Shown here: piece by piece, positions 35,171 through 44,209 of the stretch
How the letters are laid out: each line of letters starts with the position of its first letter
Numbering within the stretch: position 1 is the stretch's first letter
NCBI RefSeq assembly: GCF_020685205.1
Contig: NZ_JAJERB010000008.1
Coordinates: 62,001 to 126,000, forward strand
DNA: 64,000 nucleotides
Source of the DNA: Hymenobacter translucens
GTDB taxonomy: Bacteria; Bacteroidota; Bacteroidia; Cytophagales; Hymenobacteraceae
Direction of reading: 5' to 3'
The notes under the pieces: generated by a model
The model's input: the letters and a program-made list of their open reading frames with translations, nothing else
Database searches by the model: none
What the model was told of the DNA's origin: nothing
Program-made: the position numbers and the translations under genes

Positions 35171-35960
35171 GTTCTGGTCCGCACTGCTGCCCCGTCCGCA
35201 TCTGCTGCTATTGTTGGTCATGCTAATGAGCGGGTTGCCCGGCTACGGACAGCAGGCCGGGGATGGTATGCCTTCCGCGGCCGAAATAGCGGCTTCCGAC
35301 TCTGTTTTTCGGCTTAAGAAGGCGGAGAATGATGCCTACTTCAAAGTCTTCAGCTTCGAAGTACATCCCAGCGTCGGCTACGCCGCCAGTCGTTACCACG
35401 GGCTGAACGGCCTGTTGCAGCCCACGGCCTACCCTGCCGTGAAAAGCCACGGCCTAAGCTACGGCGGAGGCGGCTCGCTTCGGATTTACCGGGTAGTGCT
35501 GAGCCTCGAAGCCGTTTTATATGACTTCGACCACACTGAGCAAAATCGCAAAACGGAGCTGACTTCTTCAAATACGCTTATCCGCCTGGGCTACGCGTGG
35601 TTTACGCCCAATTACGCGCACTCCTTTACACCCAGCATTGGGCTGGGCTCCAGCGGGGCCGACGTTACGCTCACGGATCTGAATGCAGCATCCGGCTCCA
35701 CGGCCGGGGCCTTGCTGGGCGGGGCACCCTATTCCAACACCCTGCACTACCGGAACAAAAATCTGGCCCTGGGCCTGGCGTATGAGCACTACCCTTCGAG
35801 TGACATGAAGCGGCGCAACGTCCTTGGCATTCACCTGAACTACCTGGCCCGCCTGGGCGAGGGGCGCTATTACGCCCACGATTTCAAGCAGTCGGTTTCG
35901 GGTCCGGCCATCGACCCGCTGCTGTTCAACATCCGCATGGTTACGGGCTTTCTATTCTGA
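35157..35960 (+). CDS. Outer-membrane beta-barrel-like protein
   Basis: 267 residues with a signal peptide (ends GYGQQA at about 33). The rest alternates in beta-strands ending in aromatic residues (VGYAASRYHG, GSLRIYRVVLSLEAVLYDF, LALGLAYEHY, GIHLNYLARL) and ends in MVTGFLF, as expected for a barrel inserted by the BAM complex. Specific function unknown. Its ATG lies inside the end of the peptidase gene, suggesting translational coupling. Confidence 0.72.
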   Translation: MTTSRFWSALLPRPHLLLLLVMLMSGLPGYGQQAGDGMPSAAEIAASDSVFRLKKAENDAYFKVFSFEVHPSVGYAASRYHGLNGLLQPTAYPAVKSHGLSYGGGGSLRIYRVVLSLEAVLYDFDHTEQNRKTELTSSNTLIRLGYAWFTPNYAHSFTPSIGLGSSGADVTLTDLNAASGSTAGALLGGAPYSNTLHYRNKNLALGLAYEHYPSSDMKRRNVLGIHLNYLARLGEGRYYAHDFKQSVSGPAIDPLLFNIRMVTGFLF

Positions 35961-35998
35961 TACCTGCTGCCGGAAACAGAGCAGCACGTAACGCGCTG

Positions 35999-36046
35999 CA
36001 AATAAATAAGCCCCGCCGGCTGAAATCCGGCGGGGCTTATTTATTT
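35999..36046. terminator. Bidirectional terminator
   Basis: About 20-base perfect stem (aataaataagccccgccgg and complement) between the barrel gene and the convergent glutathione peroxidase gene. Confidence 0.9.
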
Positions 36047-36062
36047 CGTTCGGGGCTGACAG

Positions 36063-36671
36063 CTAGGCCCCGCGGGAGCCGGGGCTTTTCAGTTGGCTGA
36101 CGACTTCTTCGCTCAGGGGCGACACGGCCGGACCGAAGTAATGAGTCAGGCGGCCGTCTTCGCTGATGAGGTACTTGGCGAAGTTCCAGTCGGGGGCCTG
36201 CTCGTTCCAGCCGTTGCGGCGGGGGTCGCTCAGCCAGCGGTACACCGGGTGCTGCTCCGGCTTTTTGACTACCACGCTTTTCTGCATCAGCGGAAACGAC
36301 ACGCCAAAGTTGACCTGGCAGAACTGCTGAATGGTCTGGTCGTCGGCTTTTTCCTGCTCGGCGAAGTCGTTGGCCGGGAAGCCCAGCACGACCAGCCCGT
36401 CGCCAAACTCTTCGGAAAGCTGCTGCAGCTCGGCGTACTGGCCCGTATAGCCGCAGTTCGACGCGGTATTGACGAGCAGCACCTTTTTCCCTTTCAGATC
36501 GGCAAAGGAGAGCGAATTGCCGGTGTTGAGCTGGCTGCCGAGCTGGTAAAACGGCTCGGGGGCGGAAACGGGCTGGGGGCTGGTCAGTACTTTACCCCGG
36601 CTGCTTGATTTCGACAGCTTCATGATAAGCGGGTACGCAAGCTTCAGGAGCTTCTGGCGGAAGGTGGGCAT
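36063..36671 (-). CDS. Glutathione peroxidase-family thiol peroxidase
   Basis: 202 residues. Reduces hydroperoxides with thiols, probably thioredoxin. Active-site NTASNCGYTGQY (Cys73), the segment GFPANDFAEQE where the usual G-F-P-C-N-Q-F has Ala for Cys and Asp for Gln, and the WNFxKYL motif (DWNFAKYLI). A second Cys in FCQVNFG could act in resolution. The 40 residues before the domain are longer than in the short GPx proteins and are rich in Lys/Ser. Confidence 0.9.
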   Translation of the reverse strand: MPTFRQKLLKLAYPLIMKLSKSSSRGKVLTSPQPVSAPEPFYQLGSQLNTGNSLSFADLKGKKVLLVNTASNCGYTGQYAELQQLSEEFGDGLVVLGFPANDFAEQEKADDQTIQQFCQVNFGVSFPLMQKSVVVKKPEQHPVYRWLSDPRRNGWNEQAPDWNFAKYLISEDGRLTHYFGPAVSPLSEEVVSQLKSPGSRGA

Positions 36672-36971
36672 GGGCAGAGGGTGATGGAGAAGACCAGCAC
36701 AAAAGGCTGGCTGACCAAGTATAAGCGGTTTCCGACAAAAAGGTTGGGCGCCGTGGCGAACCAGAAGCCCATTACTTCCCTACCCTTGCGGGCCTTATTC
36801 AGCCGGCAGCGGCGGTTCTTCCCCTGGCGCCGGGGCTCAGAAACGACCGGCTTGACCAGCCGTAGCGCTGCCCTGTTCCGTTAAAGCGCACCGGTGTAAA
36901 TTTGTTGGGCTGCGACGGCCGTCGGCGCGCTGGTTTGCCTGCTGTTTCTCCCACTTTCACCCTGCCCCTGA
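36672..36971. other. Divergent intergenic region
   Basis: About 300 bases between the glutathione peroxidase gene and the next plus-strand gene. One candidate promoter element (TAAATTTG at 36897-36904) is seen. A short plus-strand frame at 36681-36884 is basic, has no domain and is not accepted as a gene. Confidence 0.55.
36897..36904 (+). promoter_or_regulatory. Candidate -7 element
   Basis: TAAATTTG fits TAnnTTTG; it precedes the gene at 36972 by 67 bases. No clear -33 element. Confidence 0.35.
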
Positions 36972-37529
36972 ATGCCCGTTCCGTCCACTGACTTCAAGAA
37001 GGCCCTGAAGCGCCTGTCCGACAAGGAAAAGGAAACCCTGCTGCTGCGGGCCGTGCGCCGCGACGCCGAGCTGTACGAGACGCTGGTGTTTGAGCTGCTG
37101 CCCGACGTGACGGTGGAGCAGGTCTACGCCGAAACCTCGGACCGGATTCATGAGCTGTTCAACGTGGCCGTAACCGGGCGTTTGCTTAACCGCAGCCTGA
37201 CCAAGGCGTTGCAGAAGGCGGTCAAGGAAATTGCCCGGGCCCGGCGCATCACCAAGGACAAGCGCCTGGAAATCGACCTGATGCTTTACACCCTGCGCCT
37301 GATCTTCGACAACTACACCGGGCAGTTTGAGGCGCCCTGGGCCAGCTTCTACACCGGCACCGCCCGCCTGGCCGCCCGTACCACCCAGCTGGTGGTGCAG
37401 AACCTGCACGAAGACCTCTGGCTGGAGTACAAGTCCGAGCTCGACAACTTCCTGACCCAGCTCCACAGCCGCAGCAAAAGCCGCAGCCTGAAGTTTGAGC
37501 TGCCCCGCCAGCTGGTGCTACCCGATTAG
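36972..37529 (+). CDS. Conserved helical protein of unknown function
   Basis: 185 residues, no signal peptide, almost entirely alpha-helical and highly charged (KKALKRLSDKEKETLLLRAVRRD, IARARRITKDKRLEIDLMLYTLR). It is probably cytoplasmic. I do not recognise a domain. Fifty bases separate it from the following TonB-C protein, so co-transcription is possible. Confidence 0.7.
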   Translation: MPVPSTDFKKALKRLSDKEKETLLLRAVRRDAELYETLVFELLPDVTVEQVYAETSDRIHELFNVAVTGRLLNRSLTKALQKAVKEIARARRITKDKRLEIDLMLYTLRLIFDNYTGQFEAPWASFYTGTARLAARTTQLVVQNLHEDLWLEYKSELDNFLTQLHSRSKSRSLKFELPRQLVLPD

Positions 37530-37578
37530 GCTCCGCCGTGCGATATTTGCAGAACGTACAACGCTACCCTTTTCCTCA

Positions 37579-38532
37579 ATGCTTCGTTTTTGCTTTAGCG
37601 CGCTGCTGGCGGTGCTACTGACGGCTGTTGCCCACGCCCAGGCGCCCGCCGGATTTGCCGGCACCCTCACGTATTCCGCCAAAAACAGGTACGCCGACCC
37701 GGCCCTGCAGGAGCGCTACCGCCAGGCCCCAATGTTTCAGGGCACCGAGCAAACCTGGCTTATTTCGGGGCCGAACCTCCTGGAAACCACGAATGGCTTA
37801 TCCGGCAGCCGGAACCTGTTCCGGACCCGGGACCAGCTTGCCTACACCTTCCACCCTACCCTGCCCTGGGTTTTTTACGACGACCTGCGGCAGCACGGCT
37901 CCTTTCGGAAGCGTACGGTGCTGCCCGCCGCCGATACGGTGCTGGGATTCGTGTGCGACGTGGTGCTAACCGAAACGTCGTGGGGCTCGGTGCGCTGCTC
38001 GATGCATCCCAAATACCGGCAGCTGGCTACAAAGGCCGCTACCGATACCGTCGGCTGGTACGCCGATACCTATCCGACCGCACTAAGTATTCCGCTGCGC
38101 CGGGTCACTACCTGGACGAAAGCGGGGCTAACCGAAAGCCAGGTGGCCACGGCCCTGACGCCAGCCGCCTCGCCCATCGACCAGGCCCAGTTTGCCGCTC
38201 CGGCCGCCGATAAGCTCGTGCCGGGCTATAGCATGATTGACAACAAGCCGAACGACAAGGAAATCCGCCGGTTTTCTGAGTTTCTGGTCAAAAACCTTAA
38301 ATACCCCAAGGAGTCGCTGCGCCGGGGTGTGGAGGGCTCGGTGCTGCTGGAGTTCCTGGTGAACGAGGACAGCTCGATTTCCGACATCCGCATCCTGCAG
38401 CACCTCGACCCGGCCTGCGACGCGGAGGCAGTGCGTATCCTGAGCGGATACGCCAAATGGGCGCCCCGCACCTACAAGGGCCAGCCAGTCAAGTCGCTTT
38501 TTTCGCTGCCCATCACCTTCCGGCTGCAGTAG
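37579..38532 (+). CDS. Secreted protein with TonB C-terminal domain
   Basis: 317 residues with a signal peptide (ends AHAQA at about 24). The C-terminal part, about 240-317 (FLVKNLKYPKESLRRGVEGSVLLEFLVNEDSSISDIRILQHLDPACDAEAVRIL), matches the TonB C-terminal fold. There is no N-terminal membrane anchor with a Pro-rich linker, so it is not a classical energy transducer. The N-terminal region holds a beta-rich segment (GTLTYSAKNRYADP) of GLPGLI-like character. Role unknown, possibly envelope signalling. Confidence 0.78.
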   Translation: MLRFCFSALLAVLLTAVAHAQAPAGFAGTLTYSAKNRYADPALQERYRQAPMFQGTEQTWLISGPNLLETTNGLSGSRNLFRTRDQLAYTFHPTLPWVFYDDLRQHGSFRKRTVLPAADTVLGFVCDVVLTETSWGSVRCSMHPKYRQLATKAATDTVGWYADTYPTALSIPLRRVTTWTKAGLTESQVATALTPAASPIDQAQFAAPAADKLVPGYSMIDNKPNDKEIRRFSEFLVKNLKYPKESLRRGVEGSVLLEFLVNEDSSISDIRILQHLDPACDAEAVRILSGYAKWAPRTYKGQPVKSLFSLPITFRLQ

Positions 38533-38552
38533 CCGCCGCGCCGAAAGTTCAC

Positions 38553-38590
38553 AAAAAAAGACCCTTCAACCTGCGTTGAAGGGTCTTTTC
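38553..38590. terminator. Bidirectional terminator
   Basis: Perfect stem aaaagacccttcaac/gttgaagggtctttt between the TonB-C gene and the convergent YceI-family gene. Confidence 0.9.
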
Positions 38591-38607
38591 GTTGCTAAAG
38601 CGCGAGA

Positions 38608-39255
38608 CTACTGCTTGGCAATCACGTTAAAGCTCAGGGTGAAGTTGTCGTCAATGGCCTTGTCGGCAGCGGCGCCAAACAGGGTCGAGCCGTACTTCAC
38701 GTCGTACTTGGTGCGGTCGACGATGGCCGTGCCCGAGGCAGCAGCTACGCCGTTCTTCACGCCAACCTTGGCAGGGAAGGTCACCGGCTTGGTGATGCCC
38801 TTGATGGTCAGGTCACCGGTTACGTTCACGTTGTTGTCGTTGGCACCGGCGCCTTTGATGGGTGCCAGGCTGGTGATTTTGAACGTGGCGGTGGGGTGCT
38901 TCTCCACGCTGAAGAAGTCGTCGTTGCGCAGGTGGCCGGCCAGCTTGCCGTTCATGCTGGCGTCGGTGATGTCCACTACCTTCAGCGAGTTCATGTCGAC
39001 GATGAACGTGCCGCCTACAATCTGGTTGCCGCGCACGACTACATCACCTTCCTTGAACTGAATGGTGCCGTTGTGCTGGCCGCCCACCTTCTTGGCCAGC
39101 CAGCCGAGGGTGCTGAGCTGGGGCTGTACCTTGTAGGAAGTGCCGGCCGCTTGCTGGGTACCGGGGGTGGTTTTCTTGGCCGCGGGCTTCTGGGCGAAAG
39201 CGGGAGCAGCGAGCAGGGAGGCGGCTACGAGGGCCGACAGAGCAATCTTTTTCAT
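38608..39255 (-). CDS. YceI-family lipocalin-like periplasmic protein
   Basis: 215 residues with signal peptide MKKIALSALVAASLLAAPAFAQ. The mature part has YceI signatures: a strand opening (TSYKVQPQLSTLGWLAKKVGGQHNGTIQF), GDLTIKGITKPVTFPAKV, and the final strand (FTLSFNVIAKQ). YceI proteins bind long amphiphilic lipids such as polyprenyl chains. It follows a MarR-type regulator 51 bases upstream on the same strand. Confidence 0.93.
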   Translation of the reverse strand: MKKIALSALVAASLLAAPAFAQKPAAKKTTPGTQQAAGTSYKVQPQLSTLGWLAKKVGGQHNGTIQFKEGDVVVRGNQIVGGTFIVDMNSLKVVDITDASMNGKLAGHLRNDDFFSVEKHPTATFKITSLAPIKGAGANDNNVNVTGDLTIKGITKPVTFPAKVGVKNGVAAASGTAIVDRTKYDVKYGSTLFGAAADKAIDDNFTLSFNVIAKQ

Positions 39256-39306
39256 GGGGTGTAAACTAGAGGAAGGGGTGTCGTAGGTAAGGGTGGCTGA
39301 AAACCG

Positions 39307-39756
39307 TCAGTCGCGGATTTTATCGAGCAGGTAGCTGAGCTGGGCGGCTTCCGCTTCGGTTAAGTTCTTCAGGCTGTGCTGCTCCCCACCGATTATCGGG
39401 TCGAGGCGGCCGAGCAGGTCGAGGCCGGCTTCGGTGATGCGGATGTCCACGGCCCGGCGGTTGCCGGGGCAGACGGTGCGCGTCACCAGCTGCTTGGCTT
39501 CGAGCTTGTCGACAATGCGGGAGGCATTGCTGGTTTTGTCGAGCATGCGCTCAATGAGCAGGTTTACCGTGGCCGGCTTCGGGTGCTGGCCGCGCAGAAT
39601 CCGTAGAATATTGAACTGGGGCAGGGTGATGCCATATTCCCGAAAGGTGGCCGAAAGGCGCTGCTGCAACCACCCCGCCGTGTAGGCGATATTGATGCTG
39701 GCCTTCTGGTACTCATCCTTGAAGACCGGCTGTTTGATTTCGTCCTCTATTTTCAT
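39307..39756 (-). CDS. MarR-family transcriptional regulator
   Basis: 149 residues. Winged helix-turn-helix: LPQFNILRILRGQHPKPATVNLLIERMLDKTSNASRIVDKLEAKQLVTRTVCPGNRRAVDIRITEAG. Start at 39756 (MKIEDE) is preferred over one 16 codons upstream. Being directly upstream of the YceI gene, it is a probable autoregulator of the pair, responding to a small amphiphilic or oxidising ligand; this is inference. Confidence 0.92.
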   Translation of the reverse strand: MKIEDEIKQPVFKDEYQKASINIAYTAGWLQQRLSATFREYGITLPQFNILRILRGQHPKPATVNLLIERMLDKTSNASRIVDKLEAKQLVTRTVCPGNRRAVDIRITEAGLDLLGRLDPIIGGEQHSLKNLTEAEAAQLSYLLDKIRD

Positions 39757-39907
39757 AGCCGCCAAGTTAACCATGGAATCCGTTGCAAATATATGTACAT
39801 ACATCGAATATCCGCGTTCCGTTCCAAAAAATAATTACGAATTCGCCTCTCACGGCCACGAAGGCGCAAAAACCGTATGCGTCCTCATCACCCATTCCCG
39901 CTCTGCC

Positions 39908-40486
39908 ATGAATCGTTTTCTCCTTGCCCTCCTGCTCAGCCTGACGCTCGGCACCGCCGCTGCCCAATCGAAAACCGCGCCGAAACCAGCCGGCGCGGTG
40001 GAAGCCAACTCCACCGACCAGTTTCTGATGAAAGACGGCCGGGTGGTACTGCGCCGGGGCTCTCAGCTTACGGCTCTCACCCAGAACGTACGCCTGGCCG
40101 ACGGCACCAAAGTCAACTACAAAAGCGGCATCGTGGAGCTGAGCGGGGGCAAGATTATCACCCTTAAAGACGGCGACTACGTCACGATGCAGGGAGACGT
40201 GGTATATGCCACCCCCAGCAGCGCGGCCGAGTCGCGGGGCGACAAGTCGGTGCCCACGGGCGCGCAGTTCGAGCAGTACGTGGACCGGCAGAACCCCAAG
40301 AATCTTACCGAGCTGGAAGCCCGCCTGGATAACATGAACAGCAAAATCACGCTTATGACCCAGAAGATTCAGCTTCTGAACCAGAAAATCTCCCTGCTGA
40401 GCACCGGCAACCAAAAGGCGCCCGACACCAGCCAGCTCGACCAGCAGATTCAGACCCTCGACGCCCAGATTCTGCAGATGAAGTAG
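39908..40486 (+). CDS. DUF6799-type secreted protein with coiled-coil
   Basis: 192 residues, signal peptide to about residue 19 (TAAAQS). A DUF6799-like beta-rich unit (QFLMKDGRVVLRRGSQLTALTQNVRLADGTKVNY ... GGKIITLKDGDYVTMQGDVV) is followed by a helical C-terminus (NMNSKITLMTQKIQLLNQKI...) that may form a coiled coil. Function unknown. Confidence 0.75.
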   Translation: MNRFLLALLLSLTLGTAAAQSKTAPKPAGAVEANSTDQFLMKDGRVVLRRGSQLTALTQNVRLADGTKVNYKSGIVELSGGKIITLKDGDYVTMQGDVVYATPSSAAESRGDKSVPTGAQFEQYVDRQNPKNLTELEARLDNMNSKITLMTQKIQLLNQKISLLSTGNQKAPDTSQLDQQIQTLDAQILQMK

Positions 40487-40495
40487 CCGGCTGAG

Positions 40496-41530
40496 CTACC
40501 GCAGCACCGGAATGGCCGGCTGGGCCGTGAGCAGGCCGCCTGCTTCGCGCACCAGCCCGAACGGTTCGTCGCGCACCACCAGAAACCCGTCCAGGTCGCA
40601 CACTTCGGCCAGGCCACTCACCTGCAGCGCCGACCAGATGCCGAGCGACGTCTCCACCATGCAGCCTAGCATCGTCTGCAGGCCATGCGCGCGGGTTTGC
40701 TGAAGCAGCCGCACGCCGTTGCGGTAGCCGCCCGCCTTCATCAGCTTCATGTTTACGCCGTGAAACTGCCGGGCAATGTCGGCAAAGTCCGCCTCGTCCG
40801 TTACGGACTCATCAGCAAACACCGGGTAGGGCGACAACGGCCGCAGATAGCGGTAGTCGTCGGCGCAGGTTGCGGGCAGGGGCTGCTCGAGCAGGCGCAC
40901 CTTCAGGCCCGGCATAGCCGTAATACTTTCCAGAAAGCGCAGCAGCGACTCGGCATCGTGCCAGGCCTCGTTGCCGTCGATAATCAGGGGCCGGCCGGGC
41001 AGCAGCCTGGTCAGCTCCTGCAGCAGGTCGTGGCCTCCTTCCTCGTTTACCTTGATCTTGAGCAGCGGAAACCGGTCCATGCCCTGCTCCTTCACAAAGG
41101 CGGCTACCAAGCCTGGGTCCATGATAGGCAGCGTAAAGGCGGTGGGTGCCGCGTCGGCCGGCTCCGGAATGCCCAGCAGCCGTGCCACCGATTGGCTTCT
41201 GCGCCGGGCTTCGCGGTGCACAAAGGCCGACTCCACCGCAAAGCGCAGGGCGTGGGGCGTCACGGCCGCGTCGAGCAGCTCTTCCAGCTCGCCCAGGGTG
41301 GTCACCGATTGGAGCCCGGCCGTCAGCAGCCCGGCAAAAGCCGCCCGCAGGCTTTCCGGCGTTTCCCCGTAGCGGACGTTGGGCGCGGCTTCCCCCCACC
41401 CCACCGGGCCGCCCTGCTCGGCGGCCACCCGCACCAGCAGGTTGGTTTTGACGTCGGAGGCATTGCGGGAGATTTTCCAGGTGAAGCGCAGCGGCAGTTC
41501 GCGCGTTTCCAGGGACCAGAGCAGACTCAA
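40496..41530 (-). CDS. Dipeptide epimerase (enolase superfamily, L-Ala-D/L-Glu epimerase type)
   Basis: About 344 residues. Enolase-superfamily barrel with K-I-K (catalytic lysine), metal ligands in IIDGNEAW, LLEQPLP and FADESV, and the second catalytic lysine in NMKLMKAGG. The arrangement fits muconate-lactonizing-type enzymes, and the dipeptide epimerase subgroup is the best fit; substrate not proven. Start is uncertain: TTG at 41530 (LSLLWSLETRELPLRF) is chosen because the only upstream ATG (41662) would add about 44 unlike residues. It converges on the DUF6799 gene nine bases away. Confidence 0.8.
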   Translation of the reverse strand: MSLLWSLETRELPLRFTWKISRNASDVKTNLLVRVAAEQGGPVGWGEAAPNVRYGETPESLRAAFAGLLTAGLQSVTTLGELEELLDAAVTPHALRFAVESAFVHREARRRSQSVARLLGIPEPADAAPTAFTLPIMDPGLVAAFVKEQGMDRFPLLKIKVNEEGGHDLLQELTRLLPGRPLIIDGNEAWHDAESLLRFLESITAMPGLKVRLLEQPLPATCADDYRYLRPLSPYPVFADESVTDEADFADIARQFHGVNMKLMKAGGYRNGVRLLQQTRAHGLQTMLGCMVETSLGIWSALQVSGLAEVCDLDGFLVVRDEPFGLVREAGGLLTAQPAIPVLR

Positions 41531-41708
41531 GGGTGGGCAGGTTTGGTGAAAACAGAGCCGGGGCGGCCCCGGCTGGGCTGAAGGTAGCACCCCCAACGGG
41601 CAAACGCCACTTTGGCGGATTATGAGGTAAAAAAAGCAGTTTTTGTGATGATCCGTCCGCAAACCAGCCGTCCCGGGCCGGGGTAACGCGGGACGCAGCC
41701 CAAAAACC

Positions 41709-41716
41709 TATCTTTG
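41709..41716 (+). promoter_or_regulatory. Bacteroidota -7 element for the symporter gene
   Basis: TATCTTTG, 39 bases before the ATG at 41756; perfect TAnnTTTG match. Confidence 0.6.
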
Positions 41717-41755
41717 CCTGTTTTCCCACCGTTCCCTCCCCTTGCCGTTTTCTGC

Positions 41756-43195
41756 ATGAAGTTCTCCCGCCTCGTTCCTCTGGTTTTGCTGCTGGCCCTG
41801 GTGGCCCTGGTTTTAACCGTTCTGCAGGCCTATAACGTGGTGGCTCTGCCCGCGGCCGTGCCCACCACCGCCCGCTGGCTGGCCCTGGCCGCCCTGACTG
41901 CCTACGCCGCCCAGCGCCGCTCCCTCACCTTCTGGATCGTGGTGAGCATGTTTGTAGGCGCCGAGCTGGGCAACGACATGCCGGCCGTAGCCCAGAAGCT
42001 GAAAGTCCTGAGCGACATTTTCCTGCGGCTGGTCAAAACCATCATTGCGCCCCTGGTATTTGCTACGCTGGTGGTGGGCATTGCCGGCCACGCCAACCTC
42101 AAGCAGGTGGGCAAGATGGGCGTAAAGGCCCTGGTGTACTTCGAGGTGGTCACCACCTTTGCCCTGTTTATCGGACTGGCGGCCATCAACCTTACCAAAG
42201 CCGGCCGCCTCGACCCGGCCGTGCTGGCCGCGGCCCAGGCCAGCGACACCATCGGCGAGACTATTGCGGCAGCACCCAAGCAGAGCGCGGCCGACATTAT
42301 CCTGCACATCTTCCCCGAAAACATAGCCAAGTCCATCGCCGAAGGCCAGGTGCTACAGGTGGTCGTGTTTGCCATCATCTTCGCTATCGGCCTGGCTATG
42401 GTCCACACCCGGCACCGCCGGCCCATGCTGGAGTTCACCGAAAGTCTGGGCGAGGTGATGTTTAAGTTCACCAACGTGGTGATGTTCTTTGCCCCCATCG
42501 GCGTGGGCGGGGCCATGGCGTACACGGTGGGTAAGATGGGCTTCGAGCCCCTGAAAAACGCGCTTTACCTGCTGCTCACGCTTTACGGCGCCCTCATTGT
42601 GTTTGTGCTGGTGGTGCTGCTGCCCATTGCCCTTCTGGCCCGCATTCCGATCAAGCGCTTCGTGCAGGCCATTGCCGAGCCCGTCAGCATTGCCTTCGCC
42701 ACCACCTCTTCCGAAGCCGCCCTGCCCCGGGCTATGGAAGCCATGGAAAGCATCGGCGTACCGCGCCGCATCGTGGCCTTCGTGATGCCCACCGGCTACT
42801 CCTTCAACCTCGACGGCACCACGCTCTACCTGTCGCTGGCGGCGGTATTCGTGGCCCAGGCGGCGGGCGTCGACCTGAGCTTCGGGCAGCAGCTGGTGAT
42901 GGTCTTTACCCTGATGCTGACCAGTAAGGGCGTGGCCGGGGTACCCCGCGCCTCCCTGGTGATTCTGCTGGCTACCGTGGCTTCCTTTAGCCTGCCTTCC
43001 TGGCCGGTGTTTATCATCCTCGGCATCGATGCGCTGATGGACATGGCCCGCACGGCTGTAAACGTGATTGGCAACTGCCTGGCCACGGCCGTCATTGCCC
43101 GCTGGGAAGGGGAGTTTGTCGATAACTACGTGGCCCCCGACCCCGTGGACGACCTGGCCGAGGCCGACAGCACGCTGGCGCAGACGGCGCATTAG
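41756..43195 (+). CDS. Dicarboxylate/amino acid:cation symporter (DAACS/GltP type)
   Basis: 479 residues, about 8-10 membrane helices with two re-entrant hairpins. Visible motifs: FATTSSEAALPRAMEAM (serine-rich hairpin HP1), the GYSFNLDGTTLY segment in place of NMDGT, and the C-terminal NVIGNCLATAVIARWEGEF. Transports glutamate, aspartate or C4-dicarboxylates with Na+ or H+. Promoter TATCTTTG lies upstream. It ends near a perfect hairpin at 43261-43306. Confidence 0.95.
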   Translation: MKFSRLVPLVLLLALVALVLTVLQAYNVVALPAAVPTTARWLALAALTAYAAQRRSLTFWIVVSMFVGAELGNDMPAVAQKLKVLSDIFLRLVKTIIAPLVFATLVVGIAGHANLKQVGKMGVKALVYFEVVTTFALFIGLAAINLTKAGRLDPAVLAAAQASDTIGETIAAAPKQSAADIILHIFPENIAKSIAEGQVLQVVVFAIIFAIGLAMVHTRHRRPMLEFTESLGEVMFKFTNVVMFFAPIGVGGAMAYTVGKMGFEPLKNALYLLLTLYGALIVFVLVVLLPIALLARIPIKRFVQAIAEPVSIAFATTSSEAALPRAMEAMESIGVPRRIVAFVMPTGYSFNLDGTTLYLSLAAVFVAQAAGVDLSFGQQLVMVFTLMLTSKGVAGVPRASLVILLATVASFSLPSWPVFIILGIDALMDMARTAVNVIGNCLATAVIARWEGEFVDNYVAPDPVDDLAEADSTLAQTAH

Positions 43196-43260
43196 CGCGG
43201 CTGACTGTTCAAGCGTCCGGCGGCCACGCGGCTGTTGCCTGGAAATATTCATATACACCA

Positions 43261-43306
43261 CTATACTCCGGCAAACCGTTTTTTTCGGGCGTTTGCCGGA
43301 GTATAG
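43261..43306. terminator. Perfect hairpin downstream of the symporter gene
   Basis: 16-base arms ctatactccggcaaac and complement (43261-43276, 43291-43306) around a T-rich loop; the right end lacks a long T run, so it could be a structural element as well as a terminator. Confidence 0.65.
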
Positions 43307-43444
43307 CGTTGTTTAGGCGGTTGTCAGGCCCCGTCAGGTGGATTCTTCCGCAAACCCGCTATATTAGACGCCGCCCTATTTTTTTTTGCGAGGGGCCTCC
43401 TTTCGACCCTGGATTGCCTCGCTTTCACCTGATTATCCTACTGC

Positions 43445-44083
43445 ATGGCCCGAACTTTACCCGTTTCTATTCTAGGCCTGTTCCTGCTCCTGACTTTTCC
43501 CGCCTGTAAATCAATCGAGCCCCACTTGTTTAAGGTGCCGGCGGCCGGACTGCGCAGCCGCCTGCCCGGCCTGCAGGTGACGGTGGAGGCGCCCCTGCTG
43601 GCTGACCGGGACGGGGCGCTGCCGGAAGACGTGCAGAAGCAGTTTCAGATGGAAATCATCCGGAACGTGACGCTGCAGACCGACACTTCCCTGTATGGCT
43701 ACGCCCGCCTTACCCTGAAGGACGCCCAGACGAGCCGCACCGGCCGGGGTTTCCAGGCCCTGCAGCTGATGACCCTGATGACCCCAAGTATACTGGGCGT
43801 GCCGCTGGAGTACTACCACACCAGTCTGCGGGCCGAGGTCGAGATTATCGACTCACAGGGGCAGCTGGTAGGCGTCTACTCCGGGTTGGGCGAGTCGACG
43901 GTGCCGGTGGCCATGTACTACGGCTACTCCCAGCAGAAAGCCCCGCGCCTGGCCGATATGCTGGCCTTACAGATGGCCCTGGACAACATCCGCCCCCTGC
44001 TGGTGGCCGATGCGCCGTACCTCAACGAGCGGCTGGTGGCCGGCGGGCCCATTGCCGAGCTGGGCGCCGAGCTGGGCAACTAA
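43445..44083 (+). CDS. Lipoprotein, unknown function
   Basis: 212 residues. Lipoprotein signal with F-P-A-C at about 18-21. The mature protein contains two mixed strand/helix regions (LQVTVEAPLLADRDGALPEDVQKQFQMEIIRNVTL, TSLRAEVEIIDSQGQLVGVYSGLGES). No domain recognised. Confidence 0.7.
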   Translation: MARTLPVSILGLFLLLTFPACKSIEPHLFKVPAAGLRSRLPGLQVTVEAPLLADRDGALPEDVQKQFQMEIIRNVTLQTDTSLYGYARLTLKDAQTSRTGRGFQALQLMTLMTPSILGVPLEYYHTSLRAEVEIIDSQGQLVGVYSGLGESTVPVAMYYGYSQQKAPRLADMLALQMALDNIRPLLVADAPYLNERLVAGGPIAELGAELGN

Positions 44084-44209
44084 CCCTTTTACCAATTGAG
44101 CACGCTCATTCCCCGACGGCGGCTGCAACCTTTGCAGCCGCCGTTGTTACTTTCGCGAAGCCCCCGCGGGGCCGCCTCTTTCCTGCTCCCACACTTTTTC
44201 CCATTCCGC

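Noticed and set aside
36681..36884. 67-codon plus-strand frame between glutathione peroxidase and the next gene
   Set aside because: Basic composition, no domain, no promoter or ribosome-binding site, and composition like non-coding DNA.
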